From Mycolicibacterium phlei (lineage in GTDB: Bacteria > Actinomycetota > Actinomycetes > Mycobacteriales > Mycobacteriaceae): 64,000 nt of DNA. This document shows positions 34,787 to 43,866 of this stretch, in pieces; position 1 is the first letter of the stretch; each line of letters opens with the position of its first letter. Location: NCBI RefSeq assembly GCF_001583415.1, contig NZ_CP014475.1, positions 3,968,001-4,032,000 on the forward strand, written 5' to 3'. The notes beneath the pieces are model-generated. The model ran no database searches. It was not told where the DNA came from and saw nothing but the letters and a program-made list of their open reading frames with translations. Position numbers and translations under genes: made by a program.

Positions 34787-35440
34787 TCAGCCTGTCAGCG
34801 TCTCGGGGTCGATGCCGAGCACCTCGGCGATGGCGGCGACGGTGACGGGGCCCTCGCGCAGCACGCGGGGCGCCGGGCCGGTGAGGTCGACGATCGTCGA
34901 CGCCGCCTGCTGTTCGGACGGGCCGGCGTCGAGGTACACGTCGACGAGGTCGCCGAGCTGGTCGCGGGCCTGCTGGGCGGTGACGGCCGCCGGTTGACCG
35001 GACTTGTTCGCACTGGACACCGCCATCGGGCCGACGGCACGCAGCAGCTCGATCGCCACCGGGTGCAGCGGCATCCGCAGCATCACGGTGCCGTGGGCGT
35101 CGCCGAGGTCCCACTGCAGCGACGGCGCCTGGCGCACCACCAGGCTCAGCGCACCGGGCCAGAACGCGCGGATCAGCTCACGGGCGGCGTCGGGGACGTG
35201 GAAGACCAGGCCCTCGATGGTGTGCCAGGATCCGACCAGCACCGGCACCGGCATGTCGCGGCCGCGGCCCTTGGCGGCCAGCAGCGCACCGACGGCCGCG
35301 CTGTCGAAGGCGTCGGCGCCGATGCCGTACACGGTGTCGGTGGGCAGCACCACCAGCCGGCCGTCCTTGAGCGAGCTGACCGCGGTGGCGATGCCCCGAT
35401 CGCGCTGGTCGGGATCGGAGCAGTCGAACATGTCGGTCAC
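34787..35440 (-). CDS. sua5: L-threonylcarbamoyladenylate synthase
   Basis: Makes the activated intermediate for the t6A37 modification of ANN-decoding tRNAs. The 217-residue YrdC/TsaC-fold protein has the motifs LPTDTVYGIGADA, AKGRGRDMPVPVLV and MRMPLHPVAIELL plus AVSSANKSGQPA. The GTG start overlaps the prmC stop (GTGA) and has GGAGGG just upstream. Confidence 0.92.
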   Translation of the reverse strand: MTDMFDCSDPDQRDRGIATAVSSLKDGRLVVLPTDTVYGIGADAFDSAAVGALLAAKGRGRDMPVPVLVGSWHTIEGLVFHVPDAARELIRAFWPGALSLVVRQAPSLQWDLGDAHGTVMLRMPLHPVAIELLRAVGPMAVSSANKSGQPAAVTAQQARDQLGDLVDVYLDAGPSEQQAASTIVDLTGPAPRVLREGPVTVAAIAEVLGIDPETLTG

Positions 35441-36273
35441 ATCGCCCTCCGTGCCGTCACGAACCGAGGCCGCCCGGCGAGGTCCCGGCGTGCCGTGATG
35501 TCGGTGAAAGCTGTTGTCCGCGCGAAGGATTCGACGGTCCGCGCGGAGGTGGTGTCGTCGTGCTCGATGGCGCACAGCCCGCCGTCGCGCAGCCAGCGGG
35601 CGGCCAGCCGGGTGATCGCGTCGATCACGCGCATCCCGTCCGGTCCGCCGAACAGGGCGTGCGCCGGGTCGTGGTCGGCGACCTCGGGCTCGAGCTCGGC
35701 GCCGTCGGGGATGTAGGGCGGGTTGGCGACGACGAGGTCGACCGCGCCGTCCAGCTCGGGCAGCAGTCCGGGGCCGGTGACGTCGGCGGCGATGATCTCG
35801 GCGGAGGTGCCCGCGAGGTTGCGCCGGGCGTACTCGAGGGCGGCCGGGTCGTCGTCGACGGCGATGACGCGCGCGCCCGATCGGATGCGGGCCAGCGCCA
35901 GCGCCAACGCACCGCTGCCGGTGCACAGGTCCACGATGACGGCGTCGGCGGGCAGCGACTGGGCCATCGCCCACTCCAGCAGCGCCTCGGTCTCCGGCCG
36001 CGGGATGAACACCCCGGGCCCGACCTCCAGCTCGACGGGACCGAACGGCGCGGTCCCGACGAGGTGCTGCAGCGGGATCCGCCGGGCCCGCCGGGCGACG
36101 AGGTCCTGGTAGCGCGCGGCGAAGTCGGTGTCGGGTTCGATCAGCGCGAGCCGGCCGCGGTCGGCCCCGCAGACGTGGGCGGCGAGCAGCTCCGCATCGG
36201 TGCGGGGAGCGGCCACCCCCGCCGTGGCCAGCGTCGCCGCCGCCGCGTCGATCATCTGGCTGAGCCGGGTCAT
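35437..36273 (-). CDS. prmC: release factor glutamine methyltransferase
   Basis: PrmC methylates the glutamine of the GGQ motif in release factors, here RF1 encoded directly upstream. The 278-residue protein has the SAM-binding segment VDLCTGSGALALA (about 114-126) and the NPPY substrate motif at 184-187. Its ATG overlaps the prfA stop (ATGA). Confidence 0.95.
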   Translation of the reverse strand: MTRLSQMIDAAAATLATAGVAAPRTDAELLAAHVCGADRGRLALIEPDTDFAARYQDLVARRARRIPLQHLVGTAPFGPVELEVGPGVFIPRPETEALLEWAMAQSLPADAVIVDLCTGSGALALALARIRSGARVIAVDDDPAALEYARRNLAGTSAEIIAADVTGPGLLPELDGAVDLVVANPPYIPDGAELEPEVADHDPAHALFGGPDGMRVIDAITRLAARWLRDGGLCAIEHDDTTSARTVESFARTTAFTDITARRDLAGRPRFVTARRAM

Positions 36274-37337
36274 GCCTGTTGCAGGCGGGCTTGTTTGTCG
36301 GCGGCGGCCAGGGCGTCGAACAAGTCGTCGAGATCTCCGTCGAGCACCTGATCGAGGTTATGCGCCTTGAAGTTGATCCGGTGGTCGGCGATGCGGTTCT
36401 CGGGGAAGTTGTAGGTGCGGATGCGCTCGCTGCGGTCGACGGTGCGGATCTGGCTGGCGCGGTCCGCCGACGCCTCGGCCTGCGCCTGTTCCTCGGCCAG
36501 CGCCTGCAGCCGGGCGGCCAGCACCTGCATGGCGCGCGCCTTGTTCTGCAGCTGGCTGCGTTCGTTCTGGCAGGTCACCACGATGCCAGTGGGCAGGTGG
36601 GTGATGCGCACCGCGGAGTCGGTGGTGTTGACGCCCTGCCCGCCCTTACCCGAGGACCGGTAGACGTCGATGCGCAGATCGTTCTCATCGATCTGCACCT
36701 CCTCGACCTCTTCGGGCTCGGGGTAGACCAGCACGCCTGCGGCCGAGGTGTGGATGCGGCCCTGCGACTCGGTGACCGGCACGCGCTGCACCCGGTGCAC
36801 GCCGCCCTCCCACTTCAGCCGCGACCAGACACCGTCGGCGGTGTCGCCCTTGCTGCGGATCGACAGCGTGACGTCCTTGTACCCGCCGAGGTCGGAGAAC
36901 GTCTCGTCGAGGACTGTGACGGTCCAGCCGTGCCGCTCGGCGTAGCGGATGTACATCCGGGCCAGGTCCGCGGCGAACAGTGCGGACTCCTCGCCACCCT
37001 CCCCCGACTTGACCTCCATGACGACGTCGTCGGCGTCGTGTGGGTCGCGGGGTGCCAGCAGGTCGGTGAGCTGGGTGTCGAGCTGCGCGACGGTGGCGGC
37101 GAGCTCCTCCACCTCGGCGGCGAACGACGAGTCGTCGGCGGCCAGCTCCTTGGCGGCCTCCAGGTCACCGCGGGCGGCCTCGAGCTTGCGGTAGCACGCG
37201 ACGATCGGCGACAGCTGCGCGAAGCGGCGGCCCACCTTGCGGGCCCGCGCCGCGTCGGCGTGCAGGTTCGGGTCGGAGAGCTGGCGCTCGAGGTCGGCGT
37301 GCTCGGCCAGCAGCGCATCGAGGGTCGACTCACTCAT
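36270..37337 (-). CDS. prfA: peptide chain release factor 1
   Basis: RF1 ends translation at UAA and UAG. The 355-residue protein has the GGQ motif at about 232-234 (SSGKGGQGVN). I use the ATG giving MSESTLDALL, preceded by AGGAGG with good spacing; longer upstream readings lack support. Confidence 0.96.
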   Translation of the reverse strand: MSESTLDALLAEHADLERQLSDPNLHADAARARKVGRRFAQLSPIVACYRKLEAARGDLEAAKELAADDSSFAAEVEELAATVAQLDTQLTDLLAPRDPHDADDVVMEVKSGEGGEESALFAADLARMYIRYAERHGWTVTVLDETFSDLGGYKDVTLSIRSKGDTADGVWSRLKWEGGVHRVQRVPVTESQGRIHTSAAGVLVYPEPEEVEEVQIDENDLRIDVYRSSGKGGQGVNTTDSAVRITHLPTGIVVTCQNERSQLQNKARAMQVLAARLQALAEEQAQAEASADRASQIRTVDRSERIRTYNFPENRIADHRINFKAHNLDQVLDGDLDDLFDALAAADKQARLQQA

Positions 37338-37385
37338 GCCGACCTCCTCCTCTCCGGTTGACCTGTCGTCGGCGCAGAACACAAA

Positions 37386-37428
37386 CCGACGCCCGGCCTG
37401 ACCGCGTGCGCGGCAGAACGGGCGTCGG
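37386..37428 (-). terminator. rpmE terminator
   Basis: A perfect nine-base inverted repeat (CCGACGCCC at 37386-37394, GGGCGTCGG at 37420-37428) lies just beyond the rpmE stop. On the transcribed strand the second arm is followed by TTTGTGTT, a good tail for an intrinsic terminator. It would partly separate rpmE from prfA. Confidence 0.65.
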
Positions 37429-37436
37429 GATGAGAG

Positions 37437-37670
37437 CTACTTGTCGTCGGCCTTGGCGGGCTTGGTGCGCTTGCCGTACCGCTTCTCGAAGCGGGCGACG
37501 CGGCCGCCGCTGTCGAGGATCTTCTGCTTGCCGGTGTAGAACGGATGGCACTGCGAGCAGACCTCGACGTGGATCTGGCCGCTGGCCTTGGTGCTGCGGG
37601 TCTGGAAGGTGTTACCGCAGCCGCAGATCACCGTGGTCTCGACGTACTCGGGGTGAATTCCCGTTTTCAT
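37437..37670 (-). CDS. rpmE: 50S ribosomal protein L31
   Basis: The 77-residue protein is the zinc-containing (C+) form: Cys16, Cys18, Cys38 and Cys41 (CGC and CSQC) form the site. Such forms are typically replaced by C- paralogues under zinc starvation; no paralogue is in this window. ATG is preceded by GAGGAAG. Confidence 0.96.
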   Translation of the reverse strand: MKTGIHPEYVETTVICGCGNTFQTRSTKASGQIHVEVCSQCHPFYTGKQKILDSGGRVARFEKRYGKRTKPAKADDK

Positions 37671-37755
37671 GGCTTCCTCTTCGATCGTGGCCCCGGGTCG
37701 CCCCTCCGATCTGTGGAGGTGACAGGCGTGAACCGGAACCGAGGGTCGACGGTCC

Positions 37756-37764
37756 ATTATGCCA
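37756..37764 (-). promoter_or_regulatory. extended -10 promoter of rpmE
   Basis: The minus strand reads TGGCATAAT, an extended -10 element, about 85 bases upstream of the rpmE start. No good -35 is seen. Confidence 0.45.
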
Positions 37765-37812
37765 GCTCAACCGTCGAGTTCCTAAACGCGGGCCCAGCGC
37801 CCGATATTCCAG

Positions 37813-38361
37813 CTAGAGCAGGCCTCTACCGCCCAGCAGGCCGCCGAGCAGACCCCCGCCGCGCTGACGGTCACCGGTCTCCGGGTTCTGGTCGGGAAAC
37901 GGTGTGCGGGTCTCGGGTGCGACGCTGATCGGCGCCCTGGTGGTCGGCGGCGACACCGGGGCCCGGGTGGTCGGTTCGGGCTCCGGTTCCGGTGCCGGGG
38001 TGGGCGGCGGTTCGGCGGGTTCGACGGGCGCGGGTGCCTGCTCCACTCGGGTCGGTTCCACAGGTGCCGGTTCGACAGGTGTCGGGACGGGTGCCGGCTC
38101 TTCGGGTGCCATCTCGAGGAAGGCCACCTCCACCGGTTGCGGCGGGTCGAACGACGGGGGCGGTGCCGTGGTGGTGGCGGTGGCCACCCCGGTCGGGACC
38201 GTCGGGTTCACCGGGATGTCGTTGGGCGGCACCGGATCGGCGCGGACCACCAACAGCACGGCCGCCGCGGTGCCGGCGGCTGCCGCCACGATCACCGCTG
38301 ACCAGAGTTTTGTTTGCCCTCCCCCGGTGCGCTTGCGGTGGCGACCCACCTTTCTGCGCAT
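37813..38361 (-). CDS. proline-rich membrane-anchored hypothetical protein
   Basis: A 182-residue protein with a basic N-terminus, one membrane helix (about residues 19-40) and a long exported Pro/Glu/Thr/Val-rich region with short repeats such as EPAPVEP, ending in a glycine/leucine-rich tail GGGLLGGLLGGRGLL. No domain is recognised. It is probably a cell-envelope protein spanning the wall. It follows the acyl-CoA ligase gene in the same direction by 19 bases. Confidence 0.7.
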   Translation of the reverse strand: MRRKVGRHRKRTGGGQTKLWSAVIVAAAAGTAAAVLLVVRADPVPPNDIPVNPTVPTGVATATTTAPPPSFDPPQPVEVAFLEMAPEEPAPVPTPVEPAPVEPTRVEQAPAPVEPAEPPPTPAPEPEPEPTTRAPVSPPTTRAPISVAPETRTPFPDQNPETGDRQRGGGLLGGLLGGRGLL

Positions 38362-38380
38362 GGGGCGATCCTACATACCG

Positions 38381-39955
38381 TTAGGACTGGAGCCGGTGGT
38401 ATTTGCTGCCGTCGCGCTTCCAGAGCTCTCTGCCGTTGGGCTCGGCGCCCAGCGCGATGAGCTCGCGCTTGAGGATCTTGTTGGTGGCGGTGCTGGGCAA
38501 CTGGTCGGCGACCCACACGTAGCGGGGCCAGGCCTTGGGTGAGAGGTCGGGCTGCTCGGCCAGGAACCGTTCGAAGGTCTCGGGGTCGAGGTCGGCGCCG
38601 TCCTGCAGCACGACGGCGGCCATCACCTGGTCGCCGACGAGGTTGTCGGGCACCGGGTAGACCGCGACCAGGCTAAGCGCGGGCAGCCGCATCAGGATGC
38701 GCTCGATCGGTGCGGCCGCGAGGTTCTCCCCGTCGACGCGCATCCAGTCCGCGGTGCGCCCGGCCAGGTAGATGAACCCGTCGGCGTCGCGGTAGGCCAG
38801 GTCACCGGACCAGTACATGCCGTGGCGCATCCGCTCATCGGTGGCGTCGGGGTCGTTGTAGTAGCCGCGGAACAGCCCGCTGCCCTGGGTGTTGACGATC
38901 TCGCCGACCGCCTCGTCGGCGTTGCGCAGTACCCCGTTCTCGTCGAACTCGGCGACCGGACACTCGGTGAGGGTCTCGCTGTTGTAGATCGCCACGCCCG
39001 GAAAACCCTTGCCGATCGACCCTTTCGGGGTGTCCGGGGTGCGGGTGATGATGATCGCGTTCTCGGTGGACCCGAAGCCGTCGTCGACGAGCACGTCGAA
39101 CCTGCGGGAGAACTCCTCGATGTCGCGGTCGGTGGCCTCGTTGCCGAACGCCACCCGCAGCGGGTTGTCGTGGTCGTCGGGCTGCTCGGGGGTGGCCAGG
39201 ATGTAGGCCAGCGGTTTGCCGACGTAGTTCATGTACGTCACGCCGTAGCGGCGGACGTCGGACAGGAACCGCGACGCTGAGAACTTCGCGGGCACCATCG
39301 CCGCCCCGGCCACCAGCGCCGGCGCCCAGCCGCTGACCAGCGCGTTGGAATGGAACAGCGGCATCGACAGATAGCAGGTGTCGGCCTCGGTCAGCTCGAA
39401 CTTCTGCACCAGCGCGGTGCCCGCGAACAGCGGGAACATGTGCGGCACCTGCACCGCCTTGGGCTCGCCGCTGGTGCCGGAGGTGAAGATCATCATGAAG
39501 GTGTCCTCGGCGGTGACCTCGCGCAGCGGCGCGAAGTCGGGTGCGGCCGCGAGGAGGTCGGCCCACGCGGGCTGCGAGGTGTCGAAGACCGTCACACCCG
39601 GCAGGTCCAGGCCCTCGAGCAGGGGGCGGTGTTCGGCGTCGGTGATGAGGTACTGGCAGTCGACCTTGAGGATGTCGCGGGCCAGGGCGGGGCCGCGGCG
39701 GGTGTTGTTGATGCCGCACACCACGTAGCCGCCGAGCCCGGCGGCGGCCAGCGCGGTCACCATGTCGGGGGTGTTGCCGAGCAGGACGCCGACGTGCAGC
39801 GGGCGGTCCGGGTCGGCGGCGGCGATCAGCGCGGCGGCCTGCCGTTTGGCGTCGTCGACGTACTCGCGGTAGGTCCAGGTGCGGTCGCCGTAGCGAACGG
39901 CGACGGTGTCGCGGTCGGCGCGTTCGCCGAGCAGCTGCTGGAGCGTGTCCGCCAT
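38381..39955 (-). CDS. fatty-acyl-CoA ligase (FadD family)
   Basis: An ANL-superfamily enzyme that activates fatty acids as acyl-AMP and then acyl-CoA. The 524-residue protein has the AMP-binding motif IFTSGTSGEPKAVQV, the region GFGSTENA, YWSGDLAYRD and the C-terminal catalytic lysine motif TATNKILKREL. It looks closest to the FadD1/FadD17 group, but I cannot fix the orthologue. It faces a TetR regulator gene across a 103-base gap that holds a palindrome, suggesting local control by acyl ligands. Confidence 0.87.
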   Translation of the reverse strand: MADTLQQLLGERADRDTVAVRYGDRTWTYREYVDDAKRQAAALIAAADPDRPLHVGVLLGNTPDMVTALAAAGLGGYVVCGINNTRRGPALARDILKVDCQYLITDAEHRPLLEGLDLPGVTVFDTSQPAWADLLAAAPDFAPLREVTAEDTFMMIFTSGTSGEPKAVQVPHMFPLFAGTALVQKFELTEADTCYLSMPLFHSNALVSGWAPALVAGAAMVPAKFSASRFLSDVRRYGVTYMNYVGKPLAYILATPEQPDDHDNPLRVAFGNEATDRDIEEFSRRFDVLVDDGFGSTENAIIITRTPDTPKGSIGKGFPGVAIYNSETLTECPVAEFDENGVLRNADEAVGEIVNTQGSGLFRGYYNDPDATDERMRHGMYWSGDLAYRDADGFIYLAGRTADWMRVDGENLAAAPIERILMRLPALSLVAVYPVPDNLVGDQVMAAVVLQDGADLDPETFERFLAEQPDLSPKAWPRYVWVADQLPSTATNKILKRELIALGAEPNGRELWKRDGSKYHRLQS

Positions 39956-39977
39956 GGCTCACCTCTCGACCGTGTGA

Positions 39978-39995
39978 ACAGATTGTGAAATCTGT
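39978..39995. promoter_or_regulatory. candidate TetR operator
   Basis: A perfect inverted repeat ACAGATT-GTGA-AATCTGT lies between the divergent acyl-CoA ligase and TetR genes, where a TetR dimer would repress both. Confidence 0.6.
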
Positions 39996-40058
39996 CTACC
40001 ATGACACAATGCGCGGACTGCCCCGATTCGAGGCGACACTATCGGAGGAGTCCACCCG

Positions 40059-40661
40059 ATGACGAGCCCTTCGGCGACCAAGAGCGTCCGCGATCGACTC
40101 ATCGACGCGGCGGAAGTCTGCCTGCGCGCCAAGGGGATCCGGGCGACGACGGTGTCGGAGGTGGCCGAGGTCGCCGGGGTGTCGCGCGGCTGGCTGTACC
40201 GCCACTTCCCGGACAAGGCCTCGCTGCTGGGCGCGGCGATCGTGCGGTTGAACGACGCCTTCTGGACGCAGGCACACGCGATGCTCGAACAGGTCGAGGG
40301 GCTCGACCACCAGCTGACCGCCGGTGTGCTGTACGGCCGCACCGCCTACGACGACCCGGGCGCGCTGCTGATGAAGCTGCGCATCGAGGAACCCGAGGAG
40401 TTCGCCGCCTGTGCGGGCGCCGGCGTCGCGGGCCTGGTGCCCGACCTCGCCGAGTTCTGGACCCGCTATCTGGTGGCCGCCCGCGACAACGGGGAGATCC
40501 ATCCGGACACCGATATCGCCGAGGCCGCGGAATGGCTTGCCCGCGTTCTTATTTCGCTGGCCACCGTACCGGGCAACACGCTCGACCCGAGTGACGCCGA
40601 CGCGGTGCTGCGGCACCTGCGCCGCTACGTCATGCCGGGACTGCGCACCGCCCCGGAGTGA
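40059..40661 (+). CDS. TetR/AcrR family transcriptional regulator
   Basis: A 200-residue protein with an N-terminal helix-turn-helix (about residues 10-55, ATTVSEVAEVAGVSRGWLYR) and a ligand-binding helical domain. ATG is preceded by GGAGGAG. It probably represses itself and the divergent acyl-CoA ligase; the ligand is likely an acyl-CoA or fatty acid, by context only. Confidence 0.88.
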   Translation: MTSPSATKSVRDRLIDAAEVCLRAKGIRATTVSEVAEVAGVSRGWLYRHFPDKASLLGAAIVRLNDAFWTQAHAMLEQVEGLDHQLTAGVLYGRTAYDDPGALLMKLRIEEPEEFAACAGAGVAGLVPDLAEFWTRYLVAARDNGEIHPDTDIAEAAEWLARVLISLATVPGNTLDPSDADAVLRHLRRYVMPGLRTAPE

Positions 40662-40708
40662 TTTCGGTGTAGTCGGTGGCGGCAGGCGCAACCGACTACA
40701 CCCAAATC
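40660..40708. terminator. bidirectional terminator between tetR and rho
   Basis: An 18-base inverted repeat with one mismatch (40660-40677 with 40691-40708, core GGTGTAGTCGGT) overlaps the end of the TetR gene and ends six bases before the rho stop. It serves both converging genes. Confidence 0.75.
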
Positions 40709-40713
40709 GCCTC

Positions 40714-42636
40714 TTAGTCGGTGTCCATCGAGCCCGGGGCGGTCTTGGAGACCTGCACCAGGAACTCGTAGTTGTTCTTGGTCTTGCGCAGCTGGCTGAG
40801 CAGCAGGTCGATGGCCTGGTGCGGATCCAGGCCGGACAGCACCCGGCGCAGCTTGTGCACGATCGCGAACTCGTCCGGCGAGAGCAGCAGCTCGTCCTTG
40901 CGGGTGCCGGACGGGTTGACGTCGACGGCCGGGAACACCCGGCGCTCGGCGATCTTGCGGTCCAGCTTGAGCTCGGCGTTGCCGGTGCCCTTGAACTCCT
41001 CGAAGATCACGGTGTCGCCGGTCGAACCGGTCTCGACCATCGCGGTGGCGATGATCGTCAGCGAGCCGCCCTCCTCGATGTTGCGGGCCGCGCCGAGGAA
41101 CCGCTTCGGCGGGTACAGCGCGGTGGAGTCCACACCACCGGACAGGATACGGCCCGACGCCGGGGACGCGTTGTTGTACGCGCGGCCCAGGCGGGTGATC
41201 GAGTCGAGCAGCACGACGACGTCCTTGCCCTGCTCCACCAGCCGCTTGGCCCGCTCGATCGCCAGCTCGGCGACCTGGGTGTGGTCTGACGGCGGCCGGT
41301 CGAAGGTCGAGGAGATGACCTCGCCCTTCACCGAGCGCTGCATGTCGGTGACCTCTTCCGGACGCTCGTCGACGAGCACCACCATCAGGTGGCATTCCGG
41401 GTTGTTGGTGGTGATCGCGTTGGCGATGTCCTGCAGGATCGTGGTCTTACCGGCCTTCGGCGGCGACACGATCAGCGCGCGCTGGCCCTTGCCGATCGGC
41501 ATGATCAGGTCGATCACACGGGTGGTCAGCTTCTCCGGCGTGGTCTCCAGCCGCAGCCGCTTGTTCGGGTACAGCGGGGTGAGCTTGCCGAACTCAGGCC
41601 GCTTGCGCGCCTCCTCGACCGGCTTGCCGTTAACGGTGTCCAGCCGGACCAGCGGGTTGAACTTCTGCCGCGGATTCTTGTCGCCCGCGTCCCCTTCCCG
41701 GGGCACGCGCACCGCACCCGTCACCGCGTCACCGCGGCGCAGGCCGTTCTTGCGCACCATGTTCATCGACACGTACACGTCGTTCGGGCCGGCCAGGTAG
41801 CCGGAGGTGCGCACGAACGCGTAGTTGTCGAGCACGTCGAGGATGCCCGCGACGGGCTGCAGGACGTCGTCCTCGCGCACCTCGGTCTCGCCGTCGCCGC
41901 CGCTGCCGCCGCGCTCACGGCGCCGGCGGTCACGGAACCGGCGACCGCGACGGCCGCCACGGCCCTCGCCGTCGTCGTCGCCGCCGCGGTTCTGGCCGCC
42001 CTGGTCGTTCTGCTGGTCGCCCTCGGACTTGTCGGACTTGTCCTGCTTGGCGCCCTCACCCTTGGGCTCGGACCCACCCGCAGGCGCGTCGGCGGCCTTG
42101 TCCTGGGCAGCCTTGGCCTCGGGGGCCTTGTCCTGAGCGGACTGCACCTCGGGGGCCGGCTCGCTCTTGACCTCGGCGGGTGCCTCGGCGGCCACGGCGT
42201 CGAGCGCGATCTGGCCACCCTCGGTGCCCTCGGGCGAACCGGTGCCACGCGATGCGCCACGGCGCTCGCGGCGACGCGGCTGCGAGGCCGCGGGAGCCTC
42301 ACCGGCGTCGGCGGGAGCCTGACCGGCCTCGGCGGCGCTGTCAGCGGAGTTCTCGGCGGACGCGGTCTTCTTGCCGCGGCCGTTGGTGTCACCGCGGCGT
42401 TCGCGGATGGCGGCGACGAGCTCGCTCTTGCGCATGCCCGAGGCGCCCTCGATGCCGATCTCCTTGGCCAGGGCGCGCAGTTCCGGCAGCACCATCGTGG
42501 ACAAGGCGGTCGAACGGGCGGCGGACGCGCTGGTCGCGTCGTCTGCTGCCGCAGTTGAAATCTTTGGACTCACGGTGTCCGACAGCGAATTGTTATCGCT
42601 GCCGCCCCCAGCCGTGATCAGGTCCGTATCAGTCAC
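40714..42636 (-). CDS. rho: transcription termination factor Rho
   Basis: Hexameric RNA helicase that ends untranslated transcripts. At 640 residues it is longer than E. coli Rho (419). The N-terminal helix bundle (about 50-85) is followed by an actinobacterial insert: an Ala/Glu-rich stretch, then an Arg/Gly-rich stretch (GRGGRRGRRFRDRRRR near 230). The RNA-binding and ATPase domains follow, with Walker A SPPKAGKTT near 390-398. The insert is thought to bind RNA and help on GC-rich transcripts. Confidence 0.96.
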   Translation of the reverse strand: MTDTDLITAGGGSDNNSLSDTVSPKISTAAADDATSASAARSTALSTMVLPELRALAKEIGIEGASGMRKSELVAAIRERRGDTNGRGKKTASAENSADSAAEAGQAPADAGEAPAASQPRRRERRGASRGTGSPEGTEGGQIALDAVAAEAPAEVKSEPAPEVQSAQDKAPEAKAAQDKAADAPAGGSEPKGEGAKQDKSDKSEGDQQNDQGGQNRGGDDDGEGRGGRRGRRFRDRRRRERGGSGGDGETEVREDDVLQPVAGILDVLDNYAFVRTSGYLAGPNDVYVSMNMVRKNGLRRGDAVTGAVRVPREGDAGDKNPRQKFNPLVRLDTVNGKPVEEARKRPEFGKLTPLYPNKRLRLETTPEKLTTRVIDLIMPIGKGQRALIVSPPKAGKTTILQDIANAITTNNPECHLMVVLVDERPEEVTDMQRSVKGEVISSTFDRPPSDHTQVAELAIERAKRLVEQGKDVVVLLDSITRLGRAYNNASPASGRILSGGVDSTALYPPKRFLGAARNIEEGGSLTIIATAMVETGSTGDTVIFEEFKGTGNAELKLDRKIAERRVFPAVDVNPSGTRKDELLLSPDEFAIVHKLRRVLSGLDPHQAIDLLLSQLRKTKNNYEFLVQVSKTAPGSMDTD

Positions 42637-42683
42637 GGAGTTCCTTTCTTTCCCTCGCTGAACTTGTCATGCGGGGGTTCGGT

Positions 42684-42707
42684 GCGTTCAGCCGATCCGC
42701 TGAACGC
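42684..42707 (-). promoter_or_regulatory. hairpin in rho leader
   Basis: A perfect nine-base inverted repeat (GCGTTCAGC / GCTGAACGC) with a six-base loop lies about 50 bases upstream of rho in the 284-base thrB-rho gap. A second small hairpin (TCCCGC-TTCGCT-GCGGGA) is at 42849-42866, nearer to thrB. They may end the thrB transcript or form a rho leader control element. Confidence 0.45.
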
Positions 42708-42920
42708 GTGGACCCCACCATTGCCTCTGCAAAGGTGATCGCCGGGAGTCGCCGGTATGCGGCGAACCGTCACACACGAGAAGAATTGGTGGTGTCCTAG
42801 TGTCGGCGCAGGTAGAGACGCTGCGATTGCCGGACGAGAGCGAGAATATCCCGCTTCGCTGCGGGAATCAAGAAAGACACGTGCGCCGTGTGACGTGTGT
42901 CAGGCCGCAATTGCGGCTTC

Positions 42921-43862
42921 TCAACTCCGCACAGCCACGCCAGACGCCCATCGGACGCTGTCGCCGACGGTCATCTCGGTGACGGTGAACCCGTTGGCGG
43001 GGCCGTACTCGAAAGCCTCGGCGGGCAGGTCCGACGTGGTCAGTGCCAGTACCGACGGTCCCGCTCCCGAGAGCACCCCCGCAATTCCGTAACGCCGCAA
43101 TACCCGCAGGTATTCCGCGGACGCCGGCATCGCCGCGGCCCGCTGCGGTTGGTGCAGGACGTCCTCGGTGGCCGCCATCAGCAGGTCCGGCCGCTCGGTG
43201 AGCGCCACCACCAGCAGTGCCGCCCGGCTGAGGTTGAACCGCGCGTCGGCGTGGCTGACGTTCTCCGGGAGCAGAACGCGGGTTTCGGCGGTCGACGAGC
43301 GCACTTCGGGAATCGCGGCGAACAGCCGGATGTCGGGGTGCACCCGGATCGGCGCCGCGCGGTAGTGCGTTGCGGTGCCGTCCACCTCGGTCCACGACAC
43401 CACTCCCCCGCCGAGCACCGCGGCCGACGCGTTGTCGGGGTGGCCCTCGAACTCCGAGGAGAGTTGGACAAGGTCCTGCTGCGACAGTGTGGCCAGACCC
43501 GCCTGCGCGACAAGGCCGTTGACCACAGCCAGACCGCCGACCACCGCAGCCGCCGACGAGCCGAGACCGCGGGAGTGCGGAATGTCGTTGCGGCAGCGCA
43601 CAACCAGGCCAGGCGCGGTCACACCGGCGGCCTGCATTCCCCGTTCGATGGCACGCACGACCAGATGACTGGCGTCCAGCGGCACCTGCCCGGCGCCCTG
43701 CCCCTCGACCTCGACGGTCAGGCCGGATTCCGTTGTCTCGACGACGATCTCGTCGTACAGACTCAGGGCGATGCCGAGGCTGTCGAAGCCGGGGCCGAGG
43801 TTGGCGCTGGAGGCGGCGACGACGGACGTCGCGGTCAGTCCGACGGGAAGAGCGTGTGTCAC
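42921..43862 (-). CDS. thrB: homoserine kinase
   Basis: Phosphorylates homoserine for threonine synthesis. The 313-residue GHMP-kinase has ANLGPGFDSLGIAL near the N-terminus and the ATP-binding motif PHSRGLGSSAAAVVGG. The GTG at 43862, four bases after thrC, gives VTHALPVGLTA, in line with relatives; a longer reading to 43925 overlaps thrC and is unlikely. Confidence 0.94.
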   Translation of the reverse strand: MTHALPVGLTATSVVAASSANLGPGFDSLGIALSLYDEIVVETTESGLTVEVEGQGAGQVPLDASHLVVRAIERGMQAAGVTAPGLVVRCRNDIPHSRGLGSSAAAVVGGLAVVNGLVAQAGLATLSQQDLVQLSSEFEGHPDNASAAVLGGGVVSWTEVDGTATHYRAAPIRVHPDIRLFAAIPEVRSSTAETRVLLPENVSHADARFNLSRAALLVVALTERPDLLMAATEDVLHQPQRAAAMPASAEYLRVLRRYGIAGVLSGAGPSVLALTTSDLPAEAFEYGPANGFTVTEMTVGDSVRWASGVAVRS

Positions 43863-43866
43863 CGGT

